A stretch of 64,000 bases of DNA from Collinsella aerofaciens (GCF_028206795.1 NZ_JAQLFJ010000007.1:1-64000); one strand, 5' to 3'; counted from the first letter of the stretch, positions 42,592 through 51,613 are shown. The notes: generated from the letters alone by a model not told the origin. Translations and numbers: made by a program.

Positions 42592-43113
42592 TTACCTTAC
42601 GTAGATGATGTTGTCGCGGCGGGGTTTGGGCTCGGGCAGCGTGTCCTCGGCATAGCCCAGAATGCAGTGACCGACACCGCGCAGGCTGCCGTCGGCGGGT
42701 AGACCCCAACTGGCCAGTAGCTCCAGGCCCTCGGGCGAATCGAAAACCTCGTGGGCGCGATGAATCCAGCACGAATCAACGCCCAGCGCATAGGCAGCGT
42801 TGAGCAGGTTGCCCATGGCGAGCGAGCCGTCTTCCAGATGTGTGGGCACGCTGCGGTCAACCAGCACCACCACAACGGTCTTGGCGCCATAGAAGGGGGC
42901 GCTGTTGCTGCCCATGACTTGCGCGTTGAGCTGCGAGAGACGCTTGACGGTCGCGGGGTCGGTGACGGCGACAAACGTCACCGGCTGGCGGCCCATGCCG
43001 CTCGGTGCATATTGGCCGGCTTCGATAATACGTGCAAGCTTTTCGGCCTCGACGGGACGATCGCTGTAGTTGCGGCAGCTGCGGCGGTGAATGAGTGCTT
43101 CGATAGTCTCCAT
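42592..43113 (-). CDS. Nitroreductase-family FMN oxidoreductase
   Basis: The 173-residue protein is a short nitroreductase. HRRSCRNYSDRPV at residues 8-20 is the FMN-phosphate-binding opening, QYAPSGMGRQPVTFVAV the second cofactor motif, and LGVDSCWIHRA and VGHCILGYA complete the fold; the C-terminus PRRDNIIYVR is the usual terminal binding strand. It reduces quinones, nitro compounds or a flavin-linked substrate; specificity is not readable. The ATG at 43113 follows AAGGAG. Longer frames to 43209 and beyond read through repeat-rich DNA and are rejected. Monocistronic. Confidence 0.93.
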   Translation of the reverse strand: METIEALIHRRSCRNYSDRPVEAEKLARIIEAGQYAPSGMGRQPVTFVAVTDPATVKRLSQLNAQVMGSNSAPFYGAKTVVVVLVDRSVPTHLEDGSLAMGNLLNAAYALGVDSCWIHRAHEVFDSPEGLELLASWGLPADGSLRGVGHCILGYAEDTLPEPKPRRDNIIYVR

Positions 43114-43407
43114 GGTGTCTCCTTGCGGTGGCGTTGCAGATGCCCCGTTCATACCCGTCGGGCTCAAACGATAGACGGTCAATTGCCCGGCCAAAAGGAT
43201 AGATTCCAATTGGGAAAGTAGGTTTGCATAAAAGTACCTTCAGAATGTGACAAACAAATGGGATGGTTAAACGTTTTATCCCGTCTACCCTGCGGTTTTT
43301 TACCACTTGCCTAAATGACGAACGCATAACCTCTGATAAAGTTTTTACTAAAGGAGTACCAACGTTTATCAATGCGCCGTGGTGGCGCCGGGCCAGGAGG
43401 TAACATC

Positions 43408-43698
43408 ATGTTCCAGGCTGGAGATGTCGTCGAGACCGATTTCGAAGGATTTCTGAAGCTGCTGCGTTCCAAGACGCGCGCTTTCGTGTCGATCAACGAT
43501 CACGAGTACTACATCACGCACACCGATGGCTATTGGCGTGTTCAGGATTGCGAGGCCCTCAACGACAAGGGCCACTTTACTGACTGTTCTGAGTTGGTCA
43601 ACACGGTCTGCGAGGTCGTCGAGCTGCCGTGGATTGCCGGCAAGAGCCTGCATGACAGCTTCTCGGGCGCTACGGTCTATGAGGCCGTCGCCGCTTAA
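43408..43698 (+). CDS. Small conserved-looking hypothetical protein
   Basis: The 96-residue acidic protein shows no recognised domain. It has a regular alternation of hydrophobic and charged residues suggestive of a compact alpha/beta fold, with aromatic-rich stretches HEYYITHTDGYWRVQDC and four cysteines in all, one in NTVCEVVELPW. No signal peptide or membrane segment. The ATG at 43408 is fixed by a perfect AGGAGG; its own terminator follows at 43725, so it is transcribed as a single small gene. Codon use is that of a well-expressed native gene. Function unknown. Confidence 0.8.
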   Translation: MFQAGDVVETDFEGFLKLLRSKTRAFVSINDHEYYITHTDGYWRVQDCEALNDKGHFTDCSELVNTVCEVVELPWIAGKSLHDSFSGATVYEAVAA

Positions 43699-43724
43699 CA
43701 GGCAATAAAACCCGATTTTCACGT

Positions 43725-43760
43725 GACCGCTGGCGCCGCCCCCGCGCCGGCGGTCTTTTT
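43725..43760 (+). terminator. Terminator after the 96-residue protein gene
   Basis: GACCGCTGGCGC pairs with GCGCCGGCGGTC (near perfect), loop of seven C/G bases, followed by five T. Confidence 0.92.
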
Positions 43761-43803
43761 CTGCCGATAGGCCATAAAAATGCACGCATTTGCGGAGAGC
43801 CTG

Positions 43804-43832
43804 TTGACGATAGTCAAAACTCGGACTAATCT
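43804..43832 (+). promoter_or_regulatory. Promoter of the marR-ABC exporter operon
   Basis: TTGACG (43804-43809) and TAATCT (43827-43832) have a 17-base spacer. Between the expected start site and the ATG lies AATTGGTC-N7-GGACAATT, a loose dyad that could be the site for MarR autoregulation. Confidence 0.7.
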
Positions 43833-43879
43833 AGAGACACATAATTGGTCAAAAATCGGACAATTGAATGGTGGGATAG

Positions 43880-44380
43880 ATGAATAGTGCGGTTACGCTG
43901 GTCGACTTCGATCGGTTGCTCAATGGACTCGACCATATCTATTCGGAGTTCTCGCGCGCCTGCGGCCTTTCGGACTGCGCCTACTGGATGCTCGTCGACA
44001 CGAGTGCAGCGGGCGGAAGCGTTGCCGTGAGTCGGCTGACGAGTGAATGGTTCTACAGCAAACAGACCATCAATTCGGCGATTAAAACGCTTAGGGCGCG
44101 AGGGCTTGCGACGTTGGAGTTTGCCGAGGGCAGTCGTAAAAACAAGGTTGTACGACTGACCGAAGAAGGCGTGCGGTTTGCCAAGCGCTACGCGTTGCCG
44201 GCGCAAAAAGCCGAGCAACAGGCATTCGAGGCGCTCGAGCCGTGGGAACAGTGCGAGATCATGCGCTTGGTCGGTAAGTTCTCCCATGTTCTTAACGAAG
44301 AGTGCGAGGCATTTAAACGGCAAGTGGCCGCCGAGAACGAGACTGACGATAAGGGCGAGGGGGACGCATGCGACTCTTAA
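43880..44380 (+). CDS. MarR-family transcriptional regulator
   Basis: The 166-residue regulator has the MarR winged helix at about 45-110: VSRLTSEWFYSKQTINSAIKTLRARGLATLEF supplies the recognition helix, and GSRKNKVVRLTEEG the wing. Flanking helices form the dimer interface. Its last 13 bases overlap the first ABC exporter gene, so it is the first gene of a three-gene operon and likely represses it, released by a compound the exporter handles. GGTGGGA precedes the ATG and a strong promoter lies at 43804. Confidence 0.92.
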   Translation: MNSAVTLVDFDRLLNGLDHIYSEFSRACGLSDCAYWMLVDTSAAGGSVAVSRLTSEWFYSKQTINSAIKTLRARGLATLEFAEGSRKNKVVRLTEEGVRFAKRYALPAQKAEQQAFEALEPWEQCEIMRLVGKFSHVLNEECEAFKRQVAAENETDDKGEGDACDS

Positions 44381-46104
44381 TGAGGTTTATGAGGCCGTAC
44401 CGCGGTCTGATTGCGGTGACGCTGTTTGCGGTGCTGATAGATAACGTCGGTACGCTGTTGGTTCCCACGATGCTGGCGAACATGGTCAACACCGGTATTA
44501 CCACGGGTGATGTCGACTATATATTACGCAACGGCCTGTACATGCTTATCGCGACCGGCATGGCCAGCGGCGGCACGGTGCTGGGCTGCTATCTTTCGGC
44601 GCGCCTGGCCGCCAACGTGGCCTGCGATATCCGCAATGCCGTGTACGACAAGTCGCTCGAGCTGTCCGCCAGCGACTTTGAGCGCTTTGGCACGGGTTCG
44701 ATGATCACGCGCTCGCTCAACGACATCAACGTGATTCAGCAAGCTGTCCTTCAGACGATTCAGCTGGTGCTGCCGGTGCCGTTCTTGGCCGTGGCAGGCA
44801 TCATTTTTGCTTGGTTCATCGATCCCGCCATGGGCACGCTGCTGGGCGTGGTGGTTGCGATCGTGCTGGTGGCGGCGGTCTTTACCGTTGCCAACGCCGC
44901 GCCGATCTTTATGCGCCTGCAGAGCTTTATCGACCGCATGAACGTGGTGCTGCGCGAGAACATCGTGGGCGTGCGCGTCATCCGCGCATTTAACAAGGAG
45001 CGCCACGAGGAGCAGCGCCTGGACGAGGTGTTTAGCGATTACGCGGCCAATGCCATCAAGGTCAACCACCTGTTTGTGGGTCTCGACAGCTCCAGCTTCT
45101 TTTTGATGAATATCGCCGAGGTGGCGGTGCTGTGGGTGGGCGGCAACCGCGTGGGCGTCCACGCCATGCAAATCGGTAGCATCTCGGCCGTGCTGGAGTA
45201 CGCGATCCTGATCCTGTTCTTTGTGATGACGGCGCAGATGGTGATTCTGACGCTCCCACGCGCCGCCGCATGCCTGAACCGTGCGCAGCAGGTGTTGGAG
45301 ATTGAGCCGAGCATCGTGGACGGCAAGCGCACGCTGGACACGTGCGCGGCGGAGTCTGTTGACGGTGCCGACGCGGTGGCCGTGTTCGACCACATGTCGT
45401 TCCGTTTTGACGATGCCGACGAGGATACCCTGTGCGACCTGAGCTTTGCCTGTCGCCGTAGCCAGACCACGGCGATTGTAGGCTCGACGGGTTCGGGCAA
45501 GTCGACGGTGGCCAAGCTCTTGCTTCGCTTCCACGATGCCACGAAGGGCGCCATTCGCCTGAATGGCATCGATCTGCGCGACCTTTCGCAAGACGACATC
45601 CGCGGGCGTATCGCCTATGTGCCGCAGAAGGCATGGCTGTTCTCGGGTACGGTGGCGAGCAACCTGCGCTTTGGCAACGAAGACGCGACTGAGGCTGACA
45701 TGCTCCATGCGCTGGAGGTTGCCCAGAGCACCTTTGTGCTCGACCAGCCCCAGGGGCTCGATACGCCGGTGGCCCAGGGCGGCACGAACTTCTCGGGTGG
45801 TCAGCGCCAGCGCCTGGCGATTGCCCGCGCACTCATGAAGCATGCCGATCTATATATCTTCGACGACAGTTTTTCGGCCCTGGACTTTAAGACCGATGCG
45901 GCACTGCGCCATGCGCTGCAGGACGAGACGTGCGATGCCGCGGTGCTCATCATCGCCCAGCGCATCTCGACTATTTTGCATGCCGATCAGATCGTGGTGC
46001 TCAAAGACGGCGAGATCGTGGGCCTAGGCACGCACGACGAGCTCATGGAAACCTGCGAGGTGTACCGCGCAATCGCGGAATCGCAGATGAAGGGAGGTGA
46101 GTAG
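44368..46104 (+). CDS. ABC exporter half-transporter, degenerate-site subunit (pair 1)
   Basis: The 578-residue protein has six membrane segments (about 12-300) and one nucleotide-binding domain. Walker A is GSTGSGKST, the signature NFSGGQRQRLAIARAL, but Walker B reads YIFDDSFSALD, with Asp where the catalytic Glu should be. The partner encoded next has the Glu but a SQGQ signature. Together they form one consensus and one degenerate ATP site, as in heterodimeric exporters such as TM287/288. It is likely a multidrug or lipid/peptide exporter. The start overlaps marR by 13 bases. GAGGGGG lies inside marR upstream of the ATG. Confidence 0.92.
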   Translation: MRLLMRFMRPYRGLIAVTLFAVLIDNVGTLLVPTMLANMVNTGITTGDVDYILRNGLYMLIATGMASGGTVLGCYLSARLAANVACDIRNAVYDKSLELSASDFERFGTGSMITRSLNDINVIQQAVLQTIQLVLPVPFLAVAGIIFAWFIDPAMGTLLGVVVAIVLVAAVFTVANAAPIFMRLQSFIDRMNVVLRENIVGVRVIRAFNKERHEEQRLDEVFSDYAANAIKVNHLFVGLDSSSFFLMNIAEVAVLWVGGNRVGVHAMQIGSISAVLEYAILILFFVMTAQMVILTLPRAAACLNRAQQVLEIEPSIVDGKRTLDTCAAESVDGADAVAVFDHMSFRFDDADEDTLCDLSFACRRSQTTAIVGSTGSGKSTVAKLLLRFHDATKGAIRLNGIDLRDLSQDDIRGRIAYVPQKAWLFSGTVASNLRFGNEDATEADMLHALEVAQSTFVLDQPQGLDTPVAQGGTNFSGGQRQRLAIARALMKHADLYIFDDSFSALDFKTDAALRHALQDETCDAAVLIIAQRISTILHADQIVVLKDGEIVGLGTHDELMETCEVYRAIAESQMKGGE

Positions 46105-46105
46105 C

Positions 46106-48106
46106 ATGACCGAGGAGCTCAAGAAGCAGGGCATCGTCGATGGCGCTGCGGTTGTAGAGACAGTCGAGGAGACGGGCGTCGCGCCCGACCTGGACGAAGC
46201 CGCCAAGGCGGCGGAGCGCGAGGCTCGCCGCCAAGCGCTCTACGAGGAAAACGAACGTGCCGAGGACGAGCGCGCCCGCGCCGAGGCAGAGCGTATGCGC
46301 GACGTGGACGACGAAGACGAGGACGAGACGCCTCGGGATACCTGGGCGACGGTGCGCCGCCTGTGGAGTGAGGCTGCCGGCGACCATTGGCGCTTCTATA
46401 TCGTGTTCGCGAGCATTGTGTTCTATGTCATCTTTAACACCGCCGCGCCGGCATATAGCGCCCGCGTGATCGATGAGCTGTGGGGCCACATTCAGGTGGC
46501 GTTTGCCAACGACACCACTTTCAGCATCACCTGGGAGAACTGCGGCAAGACCATTTTCGTCTACTTTATGATCTGGACTGCCGCTGCCTCGTTCTATGCG
46601 CTCCAGAGCTTTTTGATGTCGAGCGTCGCTGAGCGTCTCAATCTGCGCCTGCGCAACCGCATCGCGCAAAAGCTCAACCGTCTGCCGCTCGCCTATTTTG
46701 ACGCGCATCGTCCCGGCGAGGTCGTCAGCCGCGCGACCAACGACCTGGACAAGATGTCCGAGAGCATGCAGCGCGGATTGCTGCAGCTGCTCGTGTCGAT
46801 CGGCACGGTTGTTGGTGCTGTGAGCGTGATGTTCGTGTTCAGCGTGCAGCTTACGCTCGTCTTTCTGTTCTTTACGGCACTGTCGCTGCTGGTGACGAAG
46901 GTCGTCTCGCGCCGCACACACGATGTGACGGGCGAGCGCCAGGAGTGGGTGTCCAAGATTACGAGTGCGGTCGAGGAAGGCTATTCGGGCCGTCTGGTGA
47001 TCCGCGCGTTTAACCGCGAACGCCAAAGTTCTGCCGAGGTGCACCAGGCCTCGGGCGAGCTGGCACGCGTGAGTGCCAAGGCCGACTTTATGATCAATGC
47101 CGTCGGCCCTGCGGTGCGCTTTATCGGCCGTTTGGCGCAGATCGTGATCGCGCTGGTGGGCTGCAGCATGCTGGTTGCCGGTCACATGACCGTCGGCGTG
47201 TTCCAGGCGTTCTTCCAGTTTATCTACGAGGCGTCCGAACCCATGACGCAGCTGTCGTTTACCTTCAACTCGCTGCAGAGCGCATTGGCGAGTGCGGAGC
47301 GCGTGTTCGACCTGCTCGATGAGCCCGAGATGGAGGCCGATCCGCTGCCGGACGAGGCCGCCAAGCTGCCGGGTCGCGTTGAGGGTCGCGTCTCCTTTGA
47401 GCACGTGCGCTTTGGTTATTCGCCCGACAAGCCGCTTATGCACGACGTGTCGTTTACCGCCGAGCCGGGCCAGAAGATTGCCGTGGTGGGAACCACGGGC
47501 GCGGGCAAGACGACGCTCATCAACCTGCTCATGCGCTTCTACGAGATTGACGGCGGGCGTATTACGCTCGACGGCGTGGATACGAGCCACATGGACCGCG
47601 GCGAGCTACGGCAGCAGTTTGGCATGGTGCTGCAGGACGCCTGGCTGTTCGATGGCACGATTGCCGAAAACATCGCCTACGGCTGTCCCGAGGCGACGCG
47701 TGAGGAGATCGTGGCGGCTGCGCGCGCCGCGCAGGTCGACTTCTTTGTGCGTACCATGCCGCAGGGCTACGACACGCGCGTGGCCAACGATGCCGAAAGC
47801 ATCAGCCAGGGCCAGCGTCAGCTGCTGACCATCGCACGCGTGCTGCTCAATAACCCGGCGATTCTCATCCTGGACGAGGCGACCTCAAGCGTGGATACGC
47901 GTACCGAGCTTGCCATCGGTCGTGCCATGGACGCGCTCATGCGCGGGCGCACGAGCTTTGTGATCGCGCACCGCCTGTCGACGATCGTGGACGCCGACCT
48001 GATCTTGGTCATGGATCACGGCAACATTATCGAGCAGGGCACGCATAAGGAGCTGCTGGCTGCCGAGGGTGCCTACGCCGACCTCTATCTGAGCCAGTTC
48101 GCATAA
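46106..48106 (+). CDS. ABC exporter half-transporter, consensus-site subunit (pair 1)
   Basis: The 666-residue partner has an N-terminal extension of about 80 residues that is highly charged (ERARAEAERMRDVDDEDEDE region) and probably forms a cytoplasmic helix; the six membrane segments follow. The NBD has Walker A GTTGAGKTT, a signature with SQGQRQLLTIARVL in place of SGGQ, and Walker B ILILDEATSSVD with the catalytic Glu. The start at 46106 sits 8 bases after GGAGG; the GTG at 46097 is inside that site and is rejected. It begins two bases after the first subunit's stop, so the pair is co-translated. Confidence 0.93.
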   Translation: MTEELKKQGIVDGAAVVETVEETGVAPDLDEAAKAAEREARRQALYEENERAEDERARAEAERMRDVDDEDEDETPRDTWATVRRLWSEAAGDHWRFYIVFASIVFYVIFNTAAPAYSARVIDELWGHIQVAFANDTTFSITWENCGKTIFVYFMIWTAAASFYALQSFLMSSVAERLNLRLRNRIAQKLNRLPLAYFDAHRPGEVVSRATNDLDKMSESMQRGLLQLLVSIGTVVGAVSVMFVFSVQLTLVFLFFTALSLLVTKVVSRRTHDVTGERQEWVSKITSAVEEGYSGRLVIRAFNRERQSSAEVHQASGELARVSAKADFMINAVGPAVRFIGRLAQIVIALVGCSMLVAGHMTVGVFQAFFQFIYEASEPMTQLSFTFNSLQSALASAERVFDLLDEPEMEADPLPDEAAKLPGRVEGRVSFEHVRFGYSPDKPLMHDVSFTAEPGQKIAVVGTTGAGKTTLINLLMRFYEIDGGRITLDGVDTSHMDRGELRQQFGMVLQDAWLFDGTIAENIAYGCPEATREEIVAAARAAQVDFFVRTMPQGYDTRVANDAESISQGQRQLLTIARVLLNNPAILILDEATSSVDTRTELAIGRAMDALMRGRTSFVIAHRLSTIVDADLILVMDHGNIIEQGTHKELLAAEGAYADLYLSQFA

Positions 48107-48107
48107 C

Positions 48108-48134
48108 GTGACAAAGGGACAGTCTCTTTGCCAC
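48108..48134. repeat. GTGACAAAGGGACA palindrome
   Basis: GTGACAAAGGGA (48108-48119) pairs with TCTCTTTGCCAC (48123-48134), two mismatches. It is close in sequence to the GGGACAAAGGG palindrome at 21370 and begins two bases after the exporter stop codon. Confidence 0.75.
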
Positions 48135-48143
48135 ATCACAAAT

Positions 48144-48179
48144 AAGGCGCGCCGGGGATGAATTCCCTGGCGCGCCTTT
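48144..48179. terminator. Terminator between ABC exporter and cysE
   Basis: AAGGCGCGCC pairs with GGCGCGCCTT around a loop that itself contains GGGATGAATTCCC, followed by TTTG. The genes are convergent. Confidence 0.85.
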
Positions 48180-48216
48180 GCGTTGATGCCGATGTCGTTT
48201 TGTGCCGCTTGCGTTC

Positions 48217-48921
48217 CTAGCGTTCGTCCACGAGCTTGGCGACGAGGGCCTTGAGCTCGGCCACCTCTCGCTCGAGTTCCTTGACGCGGCGGGCATTCTC
48301 GGTGATGCCCTGGCGGTTGAGGGCGGACTGCTCGGCGGCGTCATCGGGCATGTACTCGCGATGCTGCTTGGCGTCGAAACTCTCCTCGAACACACGGCAG
48401 CCGTTGCGCTTGATGATGCGTCCCGGCACGCCCACGACGGTGCAGTTGTCGGGGACGTCCTTAACGACGACCGAGTTGCCGCCGATCTTGACGTTGTTGC
48501 CGATGCGGATGTTGCCGAGCACCTTGGCGCCCGTGCCCACCGTGACATTGTTGCCCAGGGTGGGGTGACGCTTGCCGGTCTCGTTGCCGGTGCCGCCGAG
48601 CGTGACGCCCTGGTAGAGCACACAGTTGTCGCCCACAACGGTGGTCTCGCCGATGACGACGCCCATGGCGTGGTCGATAAAGAAGTGCTTGCCAATCTGC
48701 GCGGCAGGGTGAATCTCGACGCCGGTGATGTGGCGGGTGATTTGCGAGAGCACGCGGGCGAGCGAGCGATGACCGTGCTCCCACAGCCAGTGCTCGGGCA
48801 CGTGGTTCCACTTGGCGTGCAGGCCAGGATAGGAAAGAAAGATGACCAGACCGTTTTGCGCGGCGGGGTCCTGCGCCTGGACGGTCTTGATGTCCTCGCG
48901 AATGGTATTGATAAAGCTCAC
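48217..48921 (-). CDS. cysE: Serine O-acetyltransferase
   Basis: CysE acetylates serine for cysteine synthesis. The 234-residue protein has the N-terminal helical domain and a left-handed beta-helix built of hexapeptide repeats ([30 protein letters not shown]), with the catalytic His in [13 protein letters not shown]. It is longer than usual at the C-terminus, which is a predicted coiled coil ([19 protein letters not shown]) replacing the short tail that binds cysteine synthase. The GTG at 48921 is chosen because AAGGGAGG lies 7 bases upstream; an in-frame ATG at 48996 has no site. It is monocistronic. Confidence 0.93.
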   Translation of the reverse strand: MSFINTIREDIKTVQAQDPAAQNGLVIFLSYPGLHAKWNHVPEHWLWEHGHRSLARVLSQITRHITGVEIHPAAQIGKHFFIDHAMGVVIGETTVVGDNCVLYQGVTLGGTGNETGKRHPTLGNNVTVGTGAKVLGNIRIGNNVKIGGNSVVVKDVPDNCTVVGVPGRIIKRNGCRVFEESFDAKQHREYMPDDAAEQSALNRQGITENARRVKELEREVAELKALVAKLVDER

Positions 48922-49144
48922 CGGCCGCCCTCCCTTAGCGCCATGGCAATGCGATTCAATAAAGTATAGCGATTCGCTAGGGATTAAAAAGGACAATCTT
49001 GGCGGCTTTGCGCTACAAGTGTCAGTTATGCAAACTTGCTGGTAATGGAGTCATGCTTTTGTGGGGTTGCGCACGAGGGGGCACCGCAACCGTATACTGG
49101 TCAACTTGGACGTATCCGCGCCCACAACTGAGAGGTTTTACTTC

Positions 49145-49783
49145 ATGGGTTTCATCAATTTTATTGCCGAGCTGCTTAAGGACCCGCGCACCGCGATCGC
49201 CAGCTGGATCGCCGCCGGCCCGCTTATGGCCTACGGCTGCGTGTTCCTGATCATCTTTATCGAGACGGGCGTGGTGTTCTTCCCGTTCCTTCCCGGTGAT
49301 TCGCTGCTGTTCGCCTCGGGTTTCTTTGCCCACAACGGCGGCTTTAACATCGTGGCGCTTCTGGCCACCGCATGGGCCGCTGCCATTTTGGGCGATCAGT
49401 GCAACTTTATGATCGGTCACTTCTTTGGCCGCAAGATCATCGCTTCGGGCAAGGTCAAGGCCATGACGCCCGAGCGCATCAAAAAGTCTGAGGACTTCTT
49501 GGACAAGTGGGGTCACCTGGCCATCTTCCTGGGTCGCTTCTTCCCGTTTATCCGCACCTTTGTGCCCTTTATCGCTGGCATGGGCGGCATGCACTGGCGC
49601 AACTTTGTCGTCTTTAACGTGCTGGGCGGCATTACCTGGTCGACGGTCTTTACGCTGCTGGGCTACTTCTTTGGCGGCATTCCCTTTGTGCAGGAGCACT
49701 TTGAGCTGCTGATTATCGGCATCGTTGCCGTGTCGATCATCCCGACCGTGGTCGGTCTGGTTAAGGCCAAGCTGGGTAAATAG
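49145..49783 (+). CDS. DedA-family membrane protein
   Basis: The 212-residue protein has the DedA/SNARE-associated domain: an E-x-G-V-x-x-P-x-x-P-G-D-S re-entrant motif (ETGVVFFPFLPGDS), then GDQCNFMIGHFFGRKII, and FLGRFFPFIRTFVPFIAGMGGMHWRNF, with the conserved Arg and Pro residues of the second re-entrant loop. DedA proteins flip undecaprenyl phosphate or other lipids and affect proton-motive force and drug tolerance; which one this does is unknown. The ATG at 49145 follows GAGAGG. Terminator at 49821. Confidence 0.94.
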   Translation: MGFINFIAELLKDPRTAIASWIAAGPLMAYGCVFLIIFIETGVVFFPFLPGDSLLFASGFFAHNGGFNIVALLATAWAAAILGDQCNFMIGHFFGRKIIASGKVKAMTPERIKKSEDFLDKWGHLAIFLGRFFPFIRTFVPFIAGMGGMHWRNFVVFNVLGGITWSTVFTLLGYFFGGIPFVQEHFELLIIGIVAVSIIPTVVGLVKAKLGK

Positions 49784-49820
49784 AACGCCTAGCTCGAGCC
49801 AGCGCGCAGACCGTACAGTT

Positions 49821-49856
49821 GAGGCCCGTCACCGCTTACGGTGGCGGGCCTCTTTA
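49821..49856 (+). terminator. Terminator after the DedA gene
   Basis: GAGGCCCGTCACC pairs with GGTGGCGGGCCTC (one G-T pair) and is followed by TTTAGTTT. Confidence 0.88.
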
Positions 49857-49875
49857 GTTTCGGTCAAATGAAATT

Positions 49876-49893
49876 ACTTTAGTTAGTTAAAGA
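49876..49893 (+). promoter_or_regulatory. Palindromic operator before ilvE
   Basis: ACTTTA-GTTAGT-TAAAGA repeats the half-sites and 6-base spacing of the palindrome before the amino-acid ABC importer (10921-10938), differing in the last base and the spacer. A -10-like TACAAT follows at 49923-49928. Confidence 0.55.
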
Positions 49894-50081
49894 AAAACGT
49901 TTTATCCGACGCGCGTGCGGAGTACAATCTCGTGCATGCGAATCGACGTGCCATCGGCTTTGATGCTGTTCGCGTGTCCCGTCCGGCTCTACGCTCCGGG
50001 CGTGCGACGTTGCGACGCGGCCGGCCTCGGTCCTTGCGTGCGGGTTCGCGAGTTTGCAACTGTGTATGTAAGGAGCGACAT

Positions 50082-51134
50082 ATGACTGTCGAGAAGAAGG
50101 ATATCGATTGGGGTAGCCTCGGCTTTGGCTACATGAAGACCGATTACAGCTACGAGGCCCATTGGAAGGACGGCGAGTGGGACGAGGGCGGCCTGACCAC
50201 CGACCACACCCTGCATGTCTCCGAGTGCGGCGGCATCTTCCATTACTGCCAGGAGGTCTTTGAGGGCCTGAAGGCCTACACCGCCGAGGACGGCAGCATC
50301 GTCTGCTTCCGTCCCGACATGAACGCCGAGCGCATGTATAACTCTGCGCAGCGCCTCGAGATGCCCCCGTTCCCCAAGGACAAGTTCGTTGAGGCCGTCA
50401 AGCAGGTCGTTTCTGCCAACGCCGCCTGGGTTCCGCCCTTCGGTTCCGGCGCGACCCTGTACGTGCGTCCGTTTATGATCGGCTCCGGTGACGTGATCGG
50501 CGTGGCTCCCGCTCCTGAGTACACGTTCCGCATCCTCGTGACCCCGGTCGGTCCGTACTTTAAGGGTGGCCTCAAGCCCGTCAAGCTGCGCGTTTCCGAG
50601 TATGACCGCGCGGCCCCGCACGGCACCGGCAACATCAAGGCCGGCCTGAACTACGCCATGTCCCTCAAGCCCACGATGGAGGCCCATCGCGAGGGCTATG
50701 CCGAGAACCTGTATCTCGACTCCGAGTCCCGCACCTATGTCGAGGAGACCGGCGGCGCCAACGTCCTGTTCGTGAAGGAGGACGGTACGCTCGTCGTTCC
50801 GCAGTCGCACACCGACTCCATCCTGCCTTCCATCACCCGTCGTTCGCTCGTTCAGGTTGCTCAGGACCTGGGTATGACCGTCGATCAGCGCCCCGTCGAG
50901 TGGGCCGAGGTCAAGGCCGGTACCTTTGTCGAGTGCGGCCTGTGCGGCACCGCTGCCGTCATCTCCCCGGTTGGCGAGATCGACAACAAGGTTTACGGCG
51001 CCGACGAGACCGTGACCTTCCCGGCTGGCTACACCGAGATCGGCCCTGTGATGAAGAAGCTCCGCGAGACCCTGACTGGCATCCAGTCCGGTGCTGTCGA
51101 GGACAAGCACAACTGGGTTTACACCGTCGCGTAA
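50082..51134 (+). CDS. ilvE: Branched-chain amino-acid aminotransferase
   Basis: IlvE interconverts leucine, isoleucine and valine with their 2-keto acids. The 350-residue protein belongs to fold type IV: EVFEGLKAY near residues 58-66, GSGATLYVRPFMIGS, the PLP lysine in the GTGNIKAGLNYAMSL segment and the FVECGLCGTAAVISPVGEI motif that binds cofactor phosphate. It resembles the longer IlvE form of Actinobacteria and eukaryotes rather than the 310-residue enteric type. The ATG at 50082 has AAGGAG; a frame from 49932 is rejected. C-ending codon bias suggests high expression. Likely controlled by the palindrome at 49876. Confidence 0.95.
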   Translation: MTVEKKDIDWGSLGFGYMKTDYSYEAHWKDGEWDEGGLTTDHTLHVSECGGIFHYCQEVFEGLKAYTAEDGSIVCFRPDMNAERMYNSAQRLEMPPFPKDKFVEAVKQVVSANAAWVPPFGSGATLYVRPFMIGSGDVIGVAPAPEYTFRILVTPVGPYFKGGLKPVKLRVSEYDRAAPHGTGNIKAGLNYAMSLKPTMEAHREGYAENLYLDSESRTYVEETGGANVLFVKEDGTLVVPQSHTDSILPSITRRSLVQVAQDLGMTVDQRPVEWAEVKAGTFVECGLCGTAAVISPVGEIDNKVYGADETVTFPAGYTEIGPVMKKLRETLTGIQSGAVEDKHNWVYTVA

Positions 51135-51157
51135 GCTGTCTTAGCTGTCCGGCCCGA

Positions 51158-51268
51158 GGGCGACCTTCCTTTCCGGCGCGTCCTCGGACATGAAAGAACC
51201 TCCGCTGCGCACTTTGTGCGGCGGAGGTTCTTTCGTCCTGCGGAGTGCGCCGGAAAGGAAGGTCGCCC
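51158..51268 (+). repeat. Nested palindrome after ilvE
   Basis: 22-base perfect arms (51158-51179 with 51247-51268) enclose a second perfect hairpin, GAAAGAACCTCCGC (51192-51205) with 51221-51234. A TTTTGTTTTG tail follows the outer arm, so the structure can act as the ilvE terminator although it is far larger than needed. Confidence 0.85.
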
Positions 51269-51306
51269 TTTTGTTTTGCTTCGCGCCATGTGGGGGCGGT
51301 GGCGAC

Positions 51307-51507
51307 GTGCATTTTTGCGAGTATTCTGCAATCGAAGGCCCCTGCATACCGACCTCGGGCAAAAAATCGGGATTTCTCGATGTTTTCTACGGATGATGGG
51401 CGGGGTTATGGGCTGACAGCGTTTGATTTGCAGGGATATTCGCGGTCTTTGGCATTTATCGTGGCGCCCGAAGCTCTTGGTTATGTTGAATACTCCTAAA
51501 AATGCAC
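51307..51507. repeat. MITE-like element with 20-base terminal inverted repeats
   Basis: GTGCATTTTTGCGAGTATTC (51307-51326) and the complement of 51488-51507 match at 18 of 20 positions. The 160-base interior is AT-richer than its surroundings and has no coding frame that looks real. No target-site duplication is obvious. The 479-base gap between ilvE and lemA is otherwise filled by two hairpins. Confidence 0.5.
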
Positions 51508-51539
51508 GGCGCTTAGAGGGGGACCTTCGCGAAAAAGGA

Positions 51540-51577
51540 AACCGCCCCGTCGAAGTATGCATTCGACGGGGCGGTTT
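51540..51577 (-). terminator. Terminator of lemA
   Basis: AACCGCCCCGTCGAA pairs perfectly with TTCGACGGGGCGGTT; on the minus strand it is followed by TCCTTTTTCG. Confidence 0.85.
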
Positions 51578-51613
51578 ATGCATTTGGCCGATTAAGGATG
51601 CGCTGCCAAACTA

